Assembly: GCF_937952055.1 (NCBI RefSeq)
Contig: NZ_CALFYO010000020.1
Span: 372,001-436,000 of the forward strand
Length of the DNA: 64,000 nt
Reading direction: 5' to 3'
Source of the DNA: an uncultured Piscinibacter sp.
Lineage (GTDB): Bacteria > Pseudomonadota > Gammaproteobacteria > Burkholderiales > Burkholderiaceae_C
Shown here: positions 22,568 through 31,657 of the stretch, one piece after another
Layout of the letters: each line of letters starts with the position of its first letter
How positions within the stretch are numbered: the first letter of the stretch is position 1
The notes under the pieces: model-generated
Databases searched by the model: none
The model's input: only the letters and a program-made list of their open reading frames with translations
Told to the model about the DNA's origin: nothing
Made by a program: the position numbers and the translations under genes

Positions 22568-23275
22568 TCATCGCACGATCGACTCGACGTTCTCGAGCGT
22601 GTGATGGCGCACGTCGGTGCCCTTCACGATGTAGATGATCTGCTCGGCGAGGTTCTTCGCGTGGTCGCCGATGCGCTCGATCGCCTTGGCCACGAACACC
22701 AGGTCGATCGACGCCGAGATCGTGCGCGGATCTTCCATCATGTAGGTGATCAGCTTGCGCATCAAGCCGTCGAATTCCTGGTCGATCTGGTTGTCGTCCT
22801 TGATGACTTCCAAGGCCTTCGCGGCGTCGAGCCGAGCGAAGGCATCGAGCGCCTTGCGCAGCGAGGCCGTGGCCAGCGAGGCCTCGAACGACACGTCGCC
22901 GACCGGCAGCCGCATGCGGCTGGAGAATCCCGAGTTGATCAACCGCTGCACCGTTCGGCCGATGCGAGCCGCTTCATCGCCCACGCGCTCCAGGTTGCCG
23001 ATGGTCTTGGAGACGGCGATGAGCAGGCGCAAGTCGCGTGCGGTGGGCTGGCGACGCGCGATGATGGTGGAGAGGTCCCGGTCGATCTCGATCTCCATCC
23101 GGTTGACCAGTTCCTCCTGCTTGAGAACCTCGCTGGCCGTATCGCCGCTGAAGTTCACCAGGGCATAGATCGCCTGCGCGACCTGGGACTCCGCCAATCC
23201 GCCCATCTCGAGCACTCGGGTGGAGATGGCGCTCAGTTCGGCATCGAACTGGGTGGAGAGGTGTTTCTCGGTCAT
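22568..23275 (-). CDS. phoU: Phosphate transport system regulator PhoU
   Basis: 235 residues, all-helical, two repeats of the PhoU three-helix bundle. Metal-binding motifs of the family are visible (DEAARIGRTV in the first repeat, IGDHAKNLAEQIIY in the second). It couples the Pst transporter to PhoR and dampens PhoB activation in high phosphate. It sits 16 bases after pstB and 10 bases before phoB. Confidence 0.95.
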   Translation of the reverse strand: MTEKHLSTQFDAELSAISTRVLEMGGLAESQVAQAIYALVNFSGDTASEVLKQEELVNRMEIEIDRDLSTIIARRQPTARDLRLLIAVSKTIGNLERVGDEAARIGRTVQRLINSGFSSRMRLPVGDVSFEASLATASLRKALDAFARLDAAKALEVIKDDNQIDQEFDGLMRKLITYMMEDPRTISASIDLVFVAKAIERIGDHAKNLAEQIIYIVKGTDVRHHTLENVESIVR

Positions 23276-23291
23276 GGTGGGTGCTCCCGGG

Positions 23292-24077
23292 TCAGCCGAA
23301 GCGACCGGTGATGTAGTCCTCGGTGTCCTTCTTCCTCGGCTTCATGAACAGTTCGGAGGTGGGGCCGAACTCGATCAGGTCGCCGAGGTACATGTAGGCG
23401 GTGTAGTCGGAACAGCGCGCCGCCTGCTGCATGTTGTGCGTCACGATGGCCACGGTGTAGTCAGCCTTCAGCTCGGTGATCAGTTCCTCGATCTTGCCCG
23501 TCGAGATCGGGTCCAGTGCCGAGCAGGGTTCGTCGAGCAGCAGCACCTCGGGCTTGATCGCGATGCCGCGCGCGATGCACAGCCGCTGCTGCTGTCCGCC
23601 GGACAACCCCGAGCCGCTCTGGTTGAGCTTGTCCTTCACCTCGGTCCACAGTGCCGCCTTCTTCAGCGCCCACTCGACGCGCTCGTCCATCTCCACGCGC
23701 GGCAGGTTCTCGAACAGCCGCACGCCGAAGGCAATGTTGTCGTAGATCGACATCGGGAACGGCGTCGGCTTCTGGAACACCATGCCGATCTTGGCCCGGA
23801 TCAGGCTCACGTCGAGCTTCTTCTCCAGGATGTTCGCGCCGTCGAGCAGGATCTGTCCTTCGGCACGCTGCTCGGGGTAGAGCTCGAACATGCGGTTGAA
23901 GGTGCGCAGCAGCGTGCTCTTGCCGCAGCCCGACGGGCCGATGAAGGCCGTGACCTTGCGCTCTGGAATGTCCAGGTTGATGCGCTTGAGCGCATGGAAG
24001 CTGCCGTAGAAGAAATTCAGGTCGCGCACCGAGAGCTTCACCTTCTCGGTGACCGGCAGGTCGACTTTGGCGTCCAT
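23292..24077 (-). CDS. pstB: Phosphate ABC transporter ATP-binding protein
   Basis: 261 residues. Walker A GPSGCGKST (47-55), the PstB-typical LRTFNRMFELYP, signature LSGGQQQRLCIARGIA, Walker B VLLLDEPCSALDP and the H-loop VTHNMQQAARCSDYTAYMY. Energises phosphate import by PstCA and takes part in phosphate signalling through PhoU. Ten bases follow pstA. Confidence 0.97.
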   Translation of the reverse strand: MDAKVDLPVTEKVKLSVRDLNFFYGSFHALKRINLDIPERKVTAFIGPSGCGKSTLLRTFNRMFELYPEQRAEGQILLDGANILEKKLDVSLIRAKIGMVFQKPTPFPMSIYDNIAFGVRLFENLPRVEMDERVEWALKKAALWTEVKDKLNQSGSGLSGGQQQRLCIARGIAIKPEVLLLDEPCSALDPISTGKIEELITELKADYTVAIVTHNMQQAARCSDYTAYMYLGDLIEFGPTSELFMKPRKKDTEDYITGRFG

Positions 24078-24087
24078 GGTGTGATTC

Positions 24088-24954
24088 TCAATGTTTGTTG
24101 CGGAACAGCACCCGCGCCAGGATGTTCAGCCCCAGCACGCCCAGCGTGATCAGGAAGACGCCGGCCCAGGCCAGCTTCTGCCAGTTCTCGTAGGGGCTCA
24201 TCGCGAACTTGAAGATGGTCACCGGCAGGCTGGCCATCGGTTCGCCGAGGTTCGCCGTCCAGAACTGGTTCGACAGCGCCGTGAAGAGCAGCGGCGCCGT
24301 CTCGCCGGCAATGCGTGCCACCGCGAGCAGGATGCCGGTGACCACGCCGGCCCGCGCCGCCTTCAGCGTGATCAGCGTGATCACCTTCCACTTGGGCGTG
24401 CCCAGCGCATAGGCCGCCTCGCGCAAGGCGTTCGGGATCAGGCTGAGCATGTTCTCGGTGGTGCGGATGACGACCGGAATCACGATCAGCGACAAGGCCA
24501 GCACGCCTGCCCAACCGGAGAAGGTCTTGAAGCGCGCCACCACGACCGCGTAGATGAACAATCCGATGACGATGGACGGCGCCGACAGCAGGATGTCGTT
24601 GATGAAGCGCGTCACGGTGCCGAGCCAGGCCTTCTGGCCGTACTCCGCCAGATAGACGCCTGCCAGAATGCCCACCGGCGTGCCGATCAGCGTGGCCATC
24701 GAGACCATCAGCAGCGAGCCGAAGATCGCGTTGGCCAGGCCGCCGGTTTCCGCTTGCGGCGGTGGGGTCATCTCGGTGAAGGTGGCGATCGCGATGCCGC
24801 CGATTCCCAGCCGCACGGTCTCGACAAGGATCCAGATCAGCCAGAACAAGCCGAATGCCATCGCGCCGAGCGACAGCGCCAGTGCGATGCGGTTGGTGCG
24901 CTTGCGCGCGCTGTGCATCGCCAAGCGCGACGCGTCGAATCCGGCGACGCTCAT
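24088..24954 (-). CDS. pstA: Phosphate ABC transporter permease PstA
   Basis: 288 residues with six membrane helices and the binding-protein-dependent permease motif EAAYALGTPKWKVITLITLKAA, which contacts PstB. It begins MSVAGFDASRLAMHSARKRTN and overlaps the pstC stop by four bases. With PstC it forms the high-affinity phosphate channel. Confidence 0.95.
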   Translation of the reverse strand: MSVAGFDASRLAMHSARKRTNRIALALSLGAMAFGLFWLIWILVETVRLGIGGIAIATFTEMTPPPQAETGGLANAIFGSLLMVSMATLIGTPVGILAGVYLAEYGQKAWLGTVTRFINDILLSAPSIVIGLFIYAVVVARFKTFSGWAGVLALSLIVIPVVIRTTENMLSLIPNALREAAYALGTPKWKVITLITLKAARAGVVTGILLAVARIAGETAPLLFTALSNQFWTANLGEPMASLPVTIFKFAMSPYENWQKLAWAGVFLITLGVLGLNILARVLFRNKH

Positions 24955-25973
24955 GAGCGGGTTCCTTCGTTGCGCTGCAGACGCATGAGCAGCAGTTTCG
25001 ACATGGATAGCACGACGAAGGTGATGAAGAACAGGACCAGTCCGAGGTAGATCAACGAGGCCTGGTGGAGCCCCTCGCCGGCCTCGGCGAACTCGTTGGC
25101 CAGCGCCGAGGTGATGCTGTTGGCCGCCTCGAAGAGCGACAGCGAGTTGAGCTGGTTCATGTTGCCGATGACGAAGGTGACGGCCATGGTCTCGCCGAGT
25201 GCCCGTCCAAGACCGAGCATGATGCCGCCGATCACGCCGGTCTTCGTGTACGGCAGCACGACCTTGTAGACCACCTCCCAGGTGGTCGCCCCCAGGCCGT
25301 AGGCCGACTCCTTGAGCATCGGGGGCGTGACTTCGAACACGTCACGCATCACCGCGGCGATGAAGGGGATCACCATGATCGCCAGGATGATGCCGGCGGA
25401 CAGCAGACCCAGGCCGACCGGCGGCCCCTGGAAAAGCTGGCCGACGATCGGCACGTCGCCGAACAGCGACTGCAGCGGCTGCTGCACGTAGGTCGACAGG
25501 ATCGGGCCGAACACCAGCAGCCCCCACATGCCGTACACGATGGACGGCACCGCCGCCAGCAGTTCGATCGCTGTGCCCAGCGGACGTTTGAGCCAGCTGG
25601 GCGAGAGTTCGGTGAGGAACAGTGCGATGCCGAAGCTCACCGGCACGGCAATCAGCAGCGCGATGAACGAACTCATCAGCGTGCCGTAGATCATCACCAG
25701 GCCGCCGTAGCGGTCCTGCACCGGGTCCCACTCCGACCGCCACAGGAAGCTCAGGCCGTACTCGCGGATGGCCGGCGCGGCTCCGACGAACAGCGAGAGG
25801 ATGATCCCGGCCAGCAGCGCCAGCGTGATCCAGGCGGCGGCCAGCGCGAGCCCAGCGAACACCCGATCCGGCCAGGCTGAGAAGCGGCGTGCCGGGGCGG
25901 GCGATCCAGTCGGGTCGAGGCGTTCGATGGGCGTCTCCTTGAGCGAGGCGCCGGCGGGCAAGGAGGCGGTCAT
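24951..25973 (-). CDS. pstC: Phosphate ABC transporter permease PstC
   Basis: 340 residues. A cytosolic N-terminal part of about 30 residues, then six helices. The EAA-type motif is KESAYGLGATTWEVVYKVVLPYTKTG, and the conserved ELLAAVPSIVYGMWGL is present. It overlaps pstA by four bases. A strong hairpin separates it from pstS, so less PstC than PstS would be expected. Confidence 0.95.
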   Translation of the reverse strand: MTASLPAGASLKETPIERLDPTGSPAPARRFSAWPDRVFAGLALAAAWITLALLAGIILSLFVGAAPAIREYGLSFLWRSEWDPVQDRYGGLVMIYGTLMSSFIALLIAVPVSFGIALFLTELSPSWLKRPLGTAIELLAAVPSIVYGMWGLLVFGPILSTYVQQPLQSLFGDVPIVGQLFQGPPVGLGLLSAGIILAIMVIPFIAAVMRDVFEVTPPMLKESAYGLGATTWEVVYKVVLPYTKTGVIGGIMLGLGRALGETMAVTFVIGNMNQLNSLSLFEAANSITSALANEFAEAGEGLHQASLIYLGLVLFFITFVVLSMSKLLLMRLQRNEGTRS

Positions 25974-25985
25974 GCAGAGTCCTCG

Positions 25986-26008
25986 TCCGGGCCGGTCACC
26001 GGCCCGGA
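25986..26008 (-). terminator. Strong hairpin between pstS and pstC
   Basis: TCCGGGCCGGT and ACCGGCCCGGA are exact inverted repeats around one central base; in RNA a nine-pair stem with a five-base loop. No T-run follows on the minus strand, so it is more likely a 3' stabiliser of the pstS message or a partial attenuator than a full terminator. Such elements keep the binding protein in excess over the membrane subunits. Confidence 0.6.
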
Positions 26009-26030
26009 TTGTCGCAGCCTTGACGGCCGG

Positions 26031-27071
26031 TCACTTGTACGCGATGACCTTGCCCGAGGCGTCCTTGATGGAGTCGCTCCACTGCTTGCGGACCATCGTC
26101 TTGACGACGTCCGGCATCGGAACGTAGTCGAGTTCGGAAGCCATCTTGTCGCCGTTGCTGTACGCCCAGTCGAAGAACTTCAGCGCGTTGGCCGCGTTGC
26201 CCGGCTTGTCCTGGGTCTTGTACATGAGGATGAAGGTCGCGCCGCTGATCGGCCAGGTGGCCTTGCCCGGCTGGTCGGTCAGCACCTGGTAGAAGCTCTT
26301 GGACCATTCGGCCCCTGCCGCGGCGGCCTTGAAGTTGTCTTCGTCCGGCGACGCGAAGTTGCCGTCCTTGTTCTTCAGCAGCACGTACGACATCTTGTTC
26401 TGCTTCGCGTAGGCGTACTCGACGTACCCGATCGAGTTCGGCAGGCGCTGCACGAAGGCCGACACGCCCTCGTTGCCCTTGCCGCCCGCGCCCGTCGGCC
26501 AGTTGACGGCCGTGCCCTCGCCGACCTTCTCCTTCCACTCCGCGTTCACCTTCGAGAGGTAGTTCGTGAAGAGGAAGGTCGTTCCCGAGCCGTCCGCACG
26601 GCGCACGGCAGCGATGGCGGCATCCGGCAGCGGCACGCCGGGGTTCAATGCGGTCAGTGCCGCGTCGTTCCACCTCGTGATCTTGCCGAGGTAGATGTCG
26701 CCCAGCACCTGGCCGGTCATCTTGATCTGGCCCGGAGCGATGCCCTTGATGTTGACGACCGGCACCACGCCACCGATCACCATGGGAAACTGGATCAGGC
26801 CGTCCTTGGCGAGATCCTCGTCCTTCAGCGGCATGTCGCTGGCGCCGAAGTCGACCGTCTTGGCCTTGATCTGCTTGATGCCGCCGCCGGAGCCGATCGA
26901 CTGATAGTTCAGGCGCGCCCCGGTGGCCTTGTTGTAGGCGTCGGCCCACTTCGAGTAGATCGGATTCGGGAACGTGGCGCCGGCGCCCGTGATGTCCTGC
27001 GACAGCGCCAGGCCGGACGACATGGCGAGCGTCGCGCCGACGACGACGCCGCGGACAGAGATGATGGTCAT
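26031..27071 (-). CDS. pstS: Phosphate ABC transporter substrate-binding protein
   Basis: 346 residues. Signal peptide of about 24 residues ending LALSQ, then the mature start DITGAGATFPNPIYSKWADAY. Phosphate-contacting motifs are present (SIGSGGGIKQIKAKTVDFGASDMPL, RRADGSGTTFLFTNYLSKV). Captures phosphate in the periplasm for PstCAB. I chose the ATG at 27071, with GAGAGG seven bases upstream, because it gives a proper signal peptide; a start 27 codons earlier would place the Pho box inside the gene. Confidence 0.96.
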   Translation of the reverse strand: MTIISVRGVVVGATLAMSSGLALSQDITGAGATFPNPIYSKWADAYNKATGARLNYQSIGSGGGIKQIKAKTVDFGASDMPLKDEDLAKDGLIQFPMVIGGVVPVVNIKGIAPGQIKMTGQVLGDIYLGKITRWNDAALTALNPGVPLPDAAIAAVRRADGSGTTFLFTNYLSKVNAEWKEKVGEGTAVNWPTGAGGKGNEGVSAFVQRLPNSIGYVEYAYAKQNKMSYVLLKNKDGNFASPDEDNFKAAAAGAEWSKSFYQVLTDQPGKATWPISGATFILMYKTQDKPGNAANALKFFDWAYSNGDKMASELDYVPMPDVVKTMVRKQWSDSIKDASGKVIAYK

Positions 27072-27106
27072 GGAGGGGCCTCTCGTGGCTGGTTGACTGT
27101 GCCGCG

Positions 27107-27140
27107 ATGGTAAGAAAGCCACATGACGATCATGTGACAC
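27107..27140 (-). promoter_or_regulatory. Pho box and -10 element of the pst-pho operon
   Basis: On the minus strand GTGTCAC, four bases, TCGTCAT (27140-27123) match the PhoB-binding pattern CTGTCAT-N4-CTGTCAT at five of seven positions in each half. Ten bases later TACCAT (27112-27107) fits a -10 placed as in PhoB-activated promoters, where the Pho box replaces the -35. The ATG of pstS lies 35 bases further. The remaining sequence back to glmM (27141-27361) holds an eight-base inverted repeat CGCCTTCG/CGAAGGCG without T-run and no gene I can support. Confidence 0.75.
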
Positions 27141-27361
27141 TTCCACGTACAACGCCGGGCGGCGACATCGTCCTGGTGGACGGTCACGAACGATTCATGC
27201 GACCGTCATCTTGGCACGCCGGGCCGGGAAAGGGCCGTCCGCACGCAGACCGCATGCATCGCGCCTTCGCTTTGACCCCCTTCTCGAAGGCGGCGCTTCT
27301 GCCCTGCCGTCGGCACCGAACCGCCCGACCGTTCGGGAACCGATGTCGCCGACGCGGTGGC

Positions 27362-28693
27362 CTAGCTGCGTGCGGCGTCGGCAAGCTGTTCGGCGCTGCG
27401 CCGGGCCAGGGAGGCCTCGCGCGCCTCGACCATCACGCGCAGCACGGGCTCGGTGCCGGATGCGCGGATCAGGATGCGCCCGTCGGCGCCCAATTCCCGC
27501 GTCACACGCTCCTGCACGGCGGCGAGTTGGGCGTTCTGCTTCCAATCCCTGCCCTCGGCCAGGCGCACGTTGACGAGCGTCTGCGGAAAGAGCGTGACCC
27601 CCACCAGCAGTTCGGCCAGCGACCGGCCGGTGCGCCGCACTGCCTGGAGGATCTGCAGCGCACTGACGATGCCGTCGCCGGTGGTGTGCTTGTCCAGCGC
27701 CAGAAGGTGGCCGGAGCCTTCGCCGCCGAGTTGCCAGCCCCGTGCGGCCAGTTCCTCCAGGATGTAGCGATCGCCGACCTTGGCGCGCACGAACGCCACG
27801 CCGCGCTCGCTCAGCGCCAGTTCGACCGCCATGTTGGTCATCAACGTCCCGACTGCACCCGGAACCGGCTGACGCTGCGCCAGGCGGTCCGCCACCATGA
27901 CGTAGAGCAGTTCGTCGCCGTTGTAGAGGCGACCGCCGGCATCGACCAGTTGCAGGCGATCGGCGTCGCCGTCGAGGGCCACCCCATAGTCGGCGCGGTG
28001 ATCCTTCACCGCGGCCACCAGGGCCGCCGGTGCAGTGGCGCCGAAGCCGGCGTTGATGTTCATGCCGTCGGGGCTGCAGCCGATCTCGACCACCTCGGCA
28101 CCCAGTTCGTGAAAGACATTGGGCGCCACGCGAGACGCGGCGCCGTGGGCGGCATCCACCACGATCTTCAGCCCCTTGAGCGACAGGTCGTTGCTGAAGG
28201 TGCTCTTGCAGAACTCGATGTAGCGCCCCCGTGCGTCTTCCAGCTTGCGCACCTTGCCGAGTCGTGCCGAGTCGACCCACTCCGCGGGTCGCTCCAGCAT
28301 GGCCTCGACCTCCCGCTCCCAGGCATCGGGCAGTTTCTCGCCGCGTGCCGAGAAGAACTTGATGCCGTTGTCCTCGAAGGGGTTGTGCGAAGCGCTGATG
28401 ACCACGCCCAGGCTGAGCCGCAAGGCACGCGTCATGTAGGCGACGCCCGGCGTCGGCAGCGGGCCGGTCATCAGCACGTCGACGCCCGCCGAGGCGAAGC
28501 CTGCCTCCAGGGCCGACTCGATCATGTAACCGGAGATGCGCGTGTCCTTGCCGATCAGCACCGTCGGGCGCTCTTCGCTGGCCTTGAGCACGCGGCCGAC
28601 CGCATGGCCCAGGCGCAGCATGAAGTCAGGGGTGATCGGGGCGGTGCCGACCGTGCCGCGGATGCCGTCGGTGCCGAAATAGGTTCTGCTCAT
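27362..28693 (-). CDS. glmM: Phosphoglucosamine mutase
   Basis: 443 residues. Converts glucosamine-6-phosphate to glucosamine-1-phosphate for peptidoglycan and lipopolysaccharide precursors. Begins MSRTYFGTDGIRGTVG; the active-site phosphoserine is S102 in VVISASHNP, the metal loop DGDADRL is present, and the C-terminal phosphate-binding loop is RASGTEPVLRVM. It follows folP on the same strand, 24 bases apart, as in the E. coli ftsH-folP-glmM order. Confidence 0.97.
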   Translation of the reverse strand: MSRTYFGTDGIRGTVGTAPITPDFMLRLGHAVGRVLKASEERPTVLIGKDTRISGYMIESALEAGFASAGVDVLMTGPLPTPGVAYMTRALRLSLGVVISASHNPFEDNGIKFFSARGEKLPDAWEREVEAMLERPAEWVDSARLGKVRKLEDARGRYIEFCKSTFSNDLSLKGLKIVVDAAHGAASRVAPNVFHELGAEVVEIGCSPDGMNINAGFGATAPAALVAAVKDHRADYGVALDGDADRLQLVDAGGRLYNGDELLYVMVADRLAQRQPVPGAVGTLMTNMAVELALSERGVAFVRAKVGDRYILEELAARGWQLGGEGSGHLLALDKHTTGDGIVSALQILQAVRRTGRSLAELLVGVTLFPQTLVNVRLAEGRDWKQNAQLAAVQERVTRELGADGRILIRASGTEPVLRVMVEAREASLARRSAEQLADAARS

Positions 28694-28717
28694 CCAAGTC
28701 CTCCGCGGCGGATTCTG

Positions 28718-29548
28718 TCAGCCGCCGAGCCCCGCGCCATCCCACACCTTCAGGGCATCGACCGTGGCTGCGACATCGTGCACGCGAACGACTCGCGCGC
28801 CGAGTTGCACCGACGCCAGCGCTGCCGCCACGCTGGCTGCCAGCCGCTCGCCCACCGGCCGCCCGGTGATCGCGCCCAGCGTCGACTTGCGCGACCAGCC
28901 CAGCAGCAGCGGTCGGCCGAGCACGAGCAGTTCGCGCTGGCGACGCATCAGTTCGAGGTTGTGCTCGACGCTCTTGCCGAAGCCGATGCCCGGGTCGAGA
29001 ACGATGCGCTCGTCGGATACGCCGCGGCGGCGCAGCACGTCCATGCGCCCGCGCAGGAAGTCCGACACCTCGACCACCACGTCGTCGTAGGCCGGACGGT
29101 CCTGCATCGTCCCCGGGTCGCCGCGCATGTGCATCAGGCAGACGCCGCACCGCGGGTGGCCGGCCACAACGTCCTCCGCCCCGGGCAGGCGCAGCGCGTT
29201 GATGTCGTTGACGATGTCGGCGCCCAGGTCGAGCACACGCTGCATGACCGCGGGCTTGAGGGTGTCGATCGATACCGGCACCCCCAGCGTCAGCGCGCCT
29301 TCGAGCACCGGCAGCACGCGCGCCAGTTCCTCCTCCAGCGGCACCGGCGCCGCGCCCGGACGGCTGGACTCGCCGCCGATGTCCAGGATGTCCGCGCCAT
29401 CGGCCACCAGCCGTTCGCAATGCGCCAGCGCCGCAGCCGCATCGTCGTGGCGGCCGCCATCGGAGAAGGAGTCCGGCGTGACGTTGACGATGCCCATCAC
29501 CAGCGGATGGCGGAGATCGATCCGGAAACGGGTGGTCTGCCAGAACAT
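28718..29548 (-). CDS. folP: Dihydropteroate synthase
   Basis: 276 residues. Condenses 4-aminobenzoate with the pterin diphosphate in folate synthesis; the sulphonamide target. Signatures: LVMGIVNVTPDSFSDGG near the N-terminus, ADILDIGGESSRPGA, DIVNDINALRL and LLLGWSRKSTLG. I chose the ATG at 29548 (MFWQTTRFRIDL); an in-frame start 15 codons upstream would read through the ftsH terminator hairpin. Confidence 0.95.
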   Translation of the reverse strand: MFWQTTRFRIDLRHPLVMGIVNVTPDSFSDGGRHDDAAAALAHCERLVADGADILDIGGESSRPGAAPVPLEEELARVLPVLEGALTLGVPVSIDTLKPAVMQRVLDLGADIVNDINALRLPGAEDVVAGHPRCGVCLMHMRGDPGTMQDRPAYDDVVVEVSDFLRGRMDVLRRRGVSDERIVLDPGIGFGKSVEHNLELMRRQRELLVLGRPLLLGWSRKSTLGAITGRPVGERLAASVAAALASVQLGARVVRVHDVAATVDALKVWDGAGLGG

Positions 29549-29559
29549 GGATCGTGAGG

Positions 29560-29589
29560 AAGAAAAGGCGAACGGGGCCGAAGCCCCGT
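29560..29589 (-). terminator. Intrinsic terminator between ftsH and folP
   Basis: On the minus strand ACGGGGC, loop TTCG, GCCCCGT, then TTCGCCTTTTCTT. The stem is perfect; the T-rich tail begins six bases later, so termination may be partial and some transcripts may continue into folP-glmM. Confidence 0.65.
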
Positions 29590-29611
29590 GCAAGACAGCC
29601 GATGTACCGGC

Positions 29612-31516
29612 TCAGGCCGTGGCGGTCGCGCTGCCCGGGTTCACCGGCGGCGGGGTCGTCGAACCCTTGCTCGACGACGGCGCCCAGTCCTTCGGCGGAC
29701 GCGGAGGATTGCCGGCCATGATGTCGTCGATCTGGTCGCTGTCGATGGTCTCCCACTCGAGCAGCGCCTTGGCCATCGCGTGCATCTTGTCCTGGTTGTC
29801 CTCGATCAACTTGCGGGCGATCGCGTATTGCTCGTCGATGATGCGGCGGATCACACCGTCCACCTTGCGCATCGTCTCCTCGGACATGTTGGTCGTCTTC
29901 GTCACCGAGCGGCCGAGGAAGACCTCGCCCTCGTTCTCGGCGTAGACCATCGGCCCCAGTTCGTCGGTCATGCCGTAGCGCGTGACCATGTCGCGCGCGA
30001 TCTGTGTCGCCCGCTCGAAGTCGTTGCTGGCGCCGGTGGTCATCTGGTTCATGAACACCTCTTCGGCGATGCGGCCGCCGAACAGCACCGAGATCGTCGA
30101 GAGCATGCGCTCCTTGTCCATGCTGTAGCGGTCGCCTTCGGGCAGCTGCATCGTCACACCCAGCGCCCGGCCGCGCGGAATCACCGTCACCTTGTGCACC
30201 GGGTCGGTCTTGGGCATCAGCTTGGCCACCAGTGCATGGCCGGCCTCGTGGTAGGCGGTGTTGCGCCGCTCCTCCTCGGGCATGACCATGGACTTGCGCT
30301 CGGGGCCCATCATGATCTTGTCCTTGGCCTTCTCGAAGTCGACCATCTCGACCACCCGCCCGTTGCGGCGCGCGGCGAACAGGGCCGCCTCGTTGACCAG
30401 GTTGGCCAGGTCGGCACCCGAGAAGCCCGGCGTGCCTCGCGCCAGGATGTCGGCGCGGATGTCCTGACCGACGGGCACCTTGCGCATGTGCACGTTGAGG
30501 ATCTGCTCGCGGCCGCGCACATCGGGCAGCGTCACGTAGACCTGGCGGTCGAAGCGCCCCGGTCGCAGCAGTGCCGGGTCGAGGATGTCGGGCCGGTTCG
30601 TGGCCGCCATCACGATCACGCCGAGGTTCGTCTCGAAGCCGTCCATCTCGACCAGCATCTGGTTCAGCGTCTGCTCGCGCTCGTCGTTGCCGCCGCCCAG
30701 GCCGGCACCGCGATGGCGGCCGACCGCGTCAATCTCGTCGACGAAGATGATGCAAGGGGCGCTCTTCTTCGCCTGCTCGAACATGTCGCGCACGCGTGCA
30801 GCACCGACGCCGACGAACATCTCGACGAAATCGGAACCGGAGATGCTGAAGAAAGGCACCTTGGCCTCGCCGGCAATCGCCTTGGCCAGCAACGTCTTGC
30901 CGGTGCCCGGCGGGCCGACCAGCAGCACGCCGCGCGGGATGCGGCCGCCGAGCTTCTGAAACTTCTGCGGGTCCTTCAGGAAGTCGACCAGTTCCTTGAC
31001 TTCTTCCTTGGCCTCGTCGCACCCGGCCACGTCAGCGAAGGTGGTGGTGTTGTTGGCCTCGTCAAGCATGCGCGCCTTGCTCTTGCCGAAGCTGAAGGCG
31101 CCGCCCTTGCCGCCGCCCTGCATCTGGCGCATGAAGTAGATCCACACGCCGATCAGCAGCAGGATCGGGCCCCAGCTCGCCAGCAGGCTGAGCAGGAACG
31201 AGGGCTCTTCGCGCGGCTTGACGTCGAACTTGATGCCGTTGTTGATCAGGTCGCCCACCAGGCCGCGATCGAGGTAGGTGGCGGTGGTTCGCAGTTCCTT
31301 GTCGTCGGTGGTGCGCGCGCGGATCTCGGTGCTGCCTCCGGCGCCCTCCTGGAGCTGCACGCTCTTGATGCGCTTGCTGCGCACCTCTTCCAGGAAATCG
31401 GAGTAGCCGATCTGGCCGGCCGTCGAGACTCCGCGGTCGAACTGCTTGAACACGGTGAACAGCACGAGTGCGATCACCAGCCAAACAGCGACTTTAGAGA
31501 ACCATTGATTGTTCAC
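29612..31516 (-). CDS. ftsH: ATP-dependent zinc metalloprotease FtsH
   Basis: 634 residues. Two membrane helices (about 8-24 and 108-130) flank a periplasmic domain. AAA domain with Walker A GPPGTGKT (201-208), Walker B IIFVDEIDAVG and the second region of homology (ATNRPDILDPALLRPGRFDR). The protease has HEAGH (423-427). The end is Pro/Ser-rich. It degrades unassembled membrane proteins and LpxC. The GTG start at 31516 follows AAAAGGAG by five bases. It lies downstream of rlmE, as in E. coli ftsJ-ftsH, with 141 bases between. Confidence 0.97.
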   Translation of the reverse strand: MNNQWFSKVAVWLVIALVLFTVFKQFDRGVSTAGQIGYSDFLEEVRSKRIKSVQLQEGAGGSTEIRARTTDDKELRTTATYLDRGLVGDLINNGIKFDVKPREEPSFLLSLLASWGPILLLIGVWIYFMRQMQGGGKGGAFSFGKSKARMLDEANNTTTFADVAGCDEAKEEVKELVDFLKDPQKFQKLGGRIPRGVLLVGPPGTGKTLLAKAIAGEAKVPFFSISGSDFVEMFVGVGAARVRDMFEQAKKSAPCIIFVDEIDAVGRHRGAGLGGGNDEREQTLNQMLVEMDGFETNLGVIVMAATNRPDILDPALLRPGRFDRQVYVTLPDVRGREQILNVHMRKVPVGQDIRADILARGTPGFSGADLANLVNEAALFAARRNGRVVEMVDFEKAKDKIMMGPERKSMVMPEEERRNTAYHEAGHALVAKLMPKTDPVHKVTVIPRGRALGVTMQLPEGDRYSMDKERMLSTISVLFGGRIAEEVFMNQMTTGASNDFERATQIARDMVTRYGMTDELGPMVYAENEGEVFLGRSVTKTTNMSEETMRKVDGVIRRIIDEQYAIARKLIEDNQDKMHAMAKALLEWETIDSDQIDDIMAGNPPRPPKDWAPSSSKGSTTPPPVNPGSATATA

Positions 31517-31588
31517 CGCGGCTCCTTTTCCCGGTCAAGACAACGCGGCGGACACGCTTTCCGCCCATTGCCACGGTAGATGTGTGCG

Positions 31589-31594
31589 ATTTTA
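31589..31594 (-). promoter_or_regulatory. Possible -10 element before ftsH
   Basis: TAAAAT on the minus strand (five of six) in the 141-base rlmE-ftsH gap, 72 bases before the start codon. A CTTGAG just upstream is reminiscent of a heat-shock -35, but no matching heat-shock -10 is clear. Weak evidence. Confidence 0.25.
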
Positions 31595-31657
31595 GTCGAC
31601 TCAAGCCCCGGCCCCGCCCAAGTTTCACCCTGGAACGTCTGTGTGAATCGGTGCAAA

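Noticed and set aside
27141..27361. Possible small gene between glmM and pstS
   Set aside because: Open frames here have no ribosome site or recognisable product and the region fits a promoter/leader.
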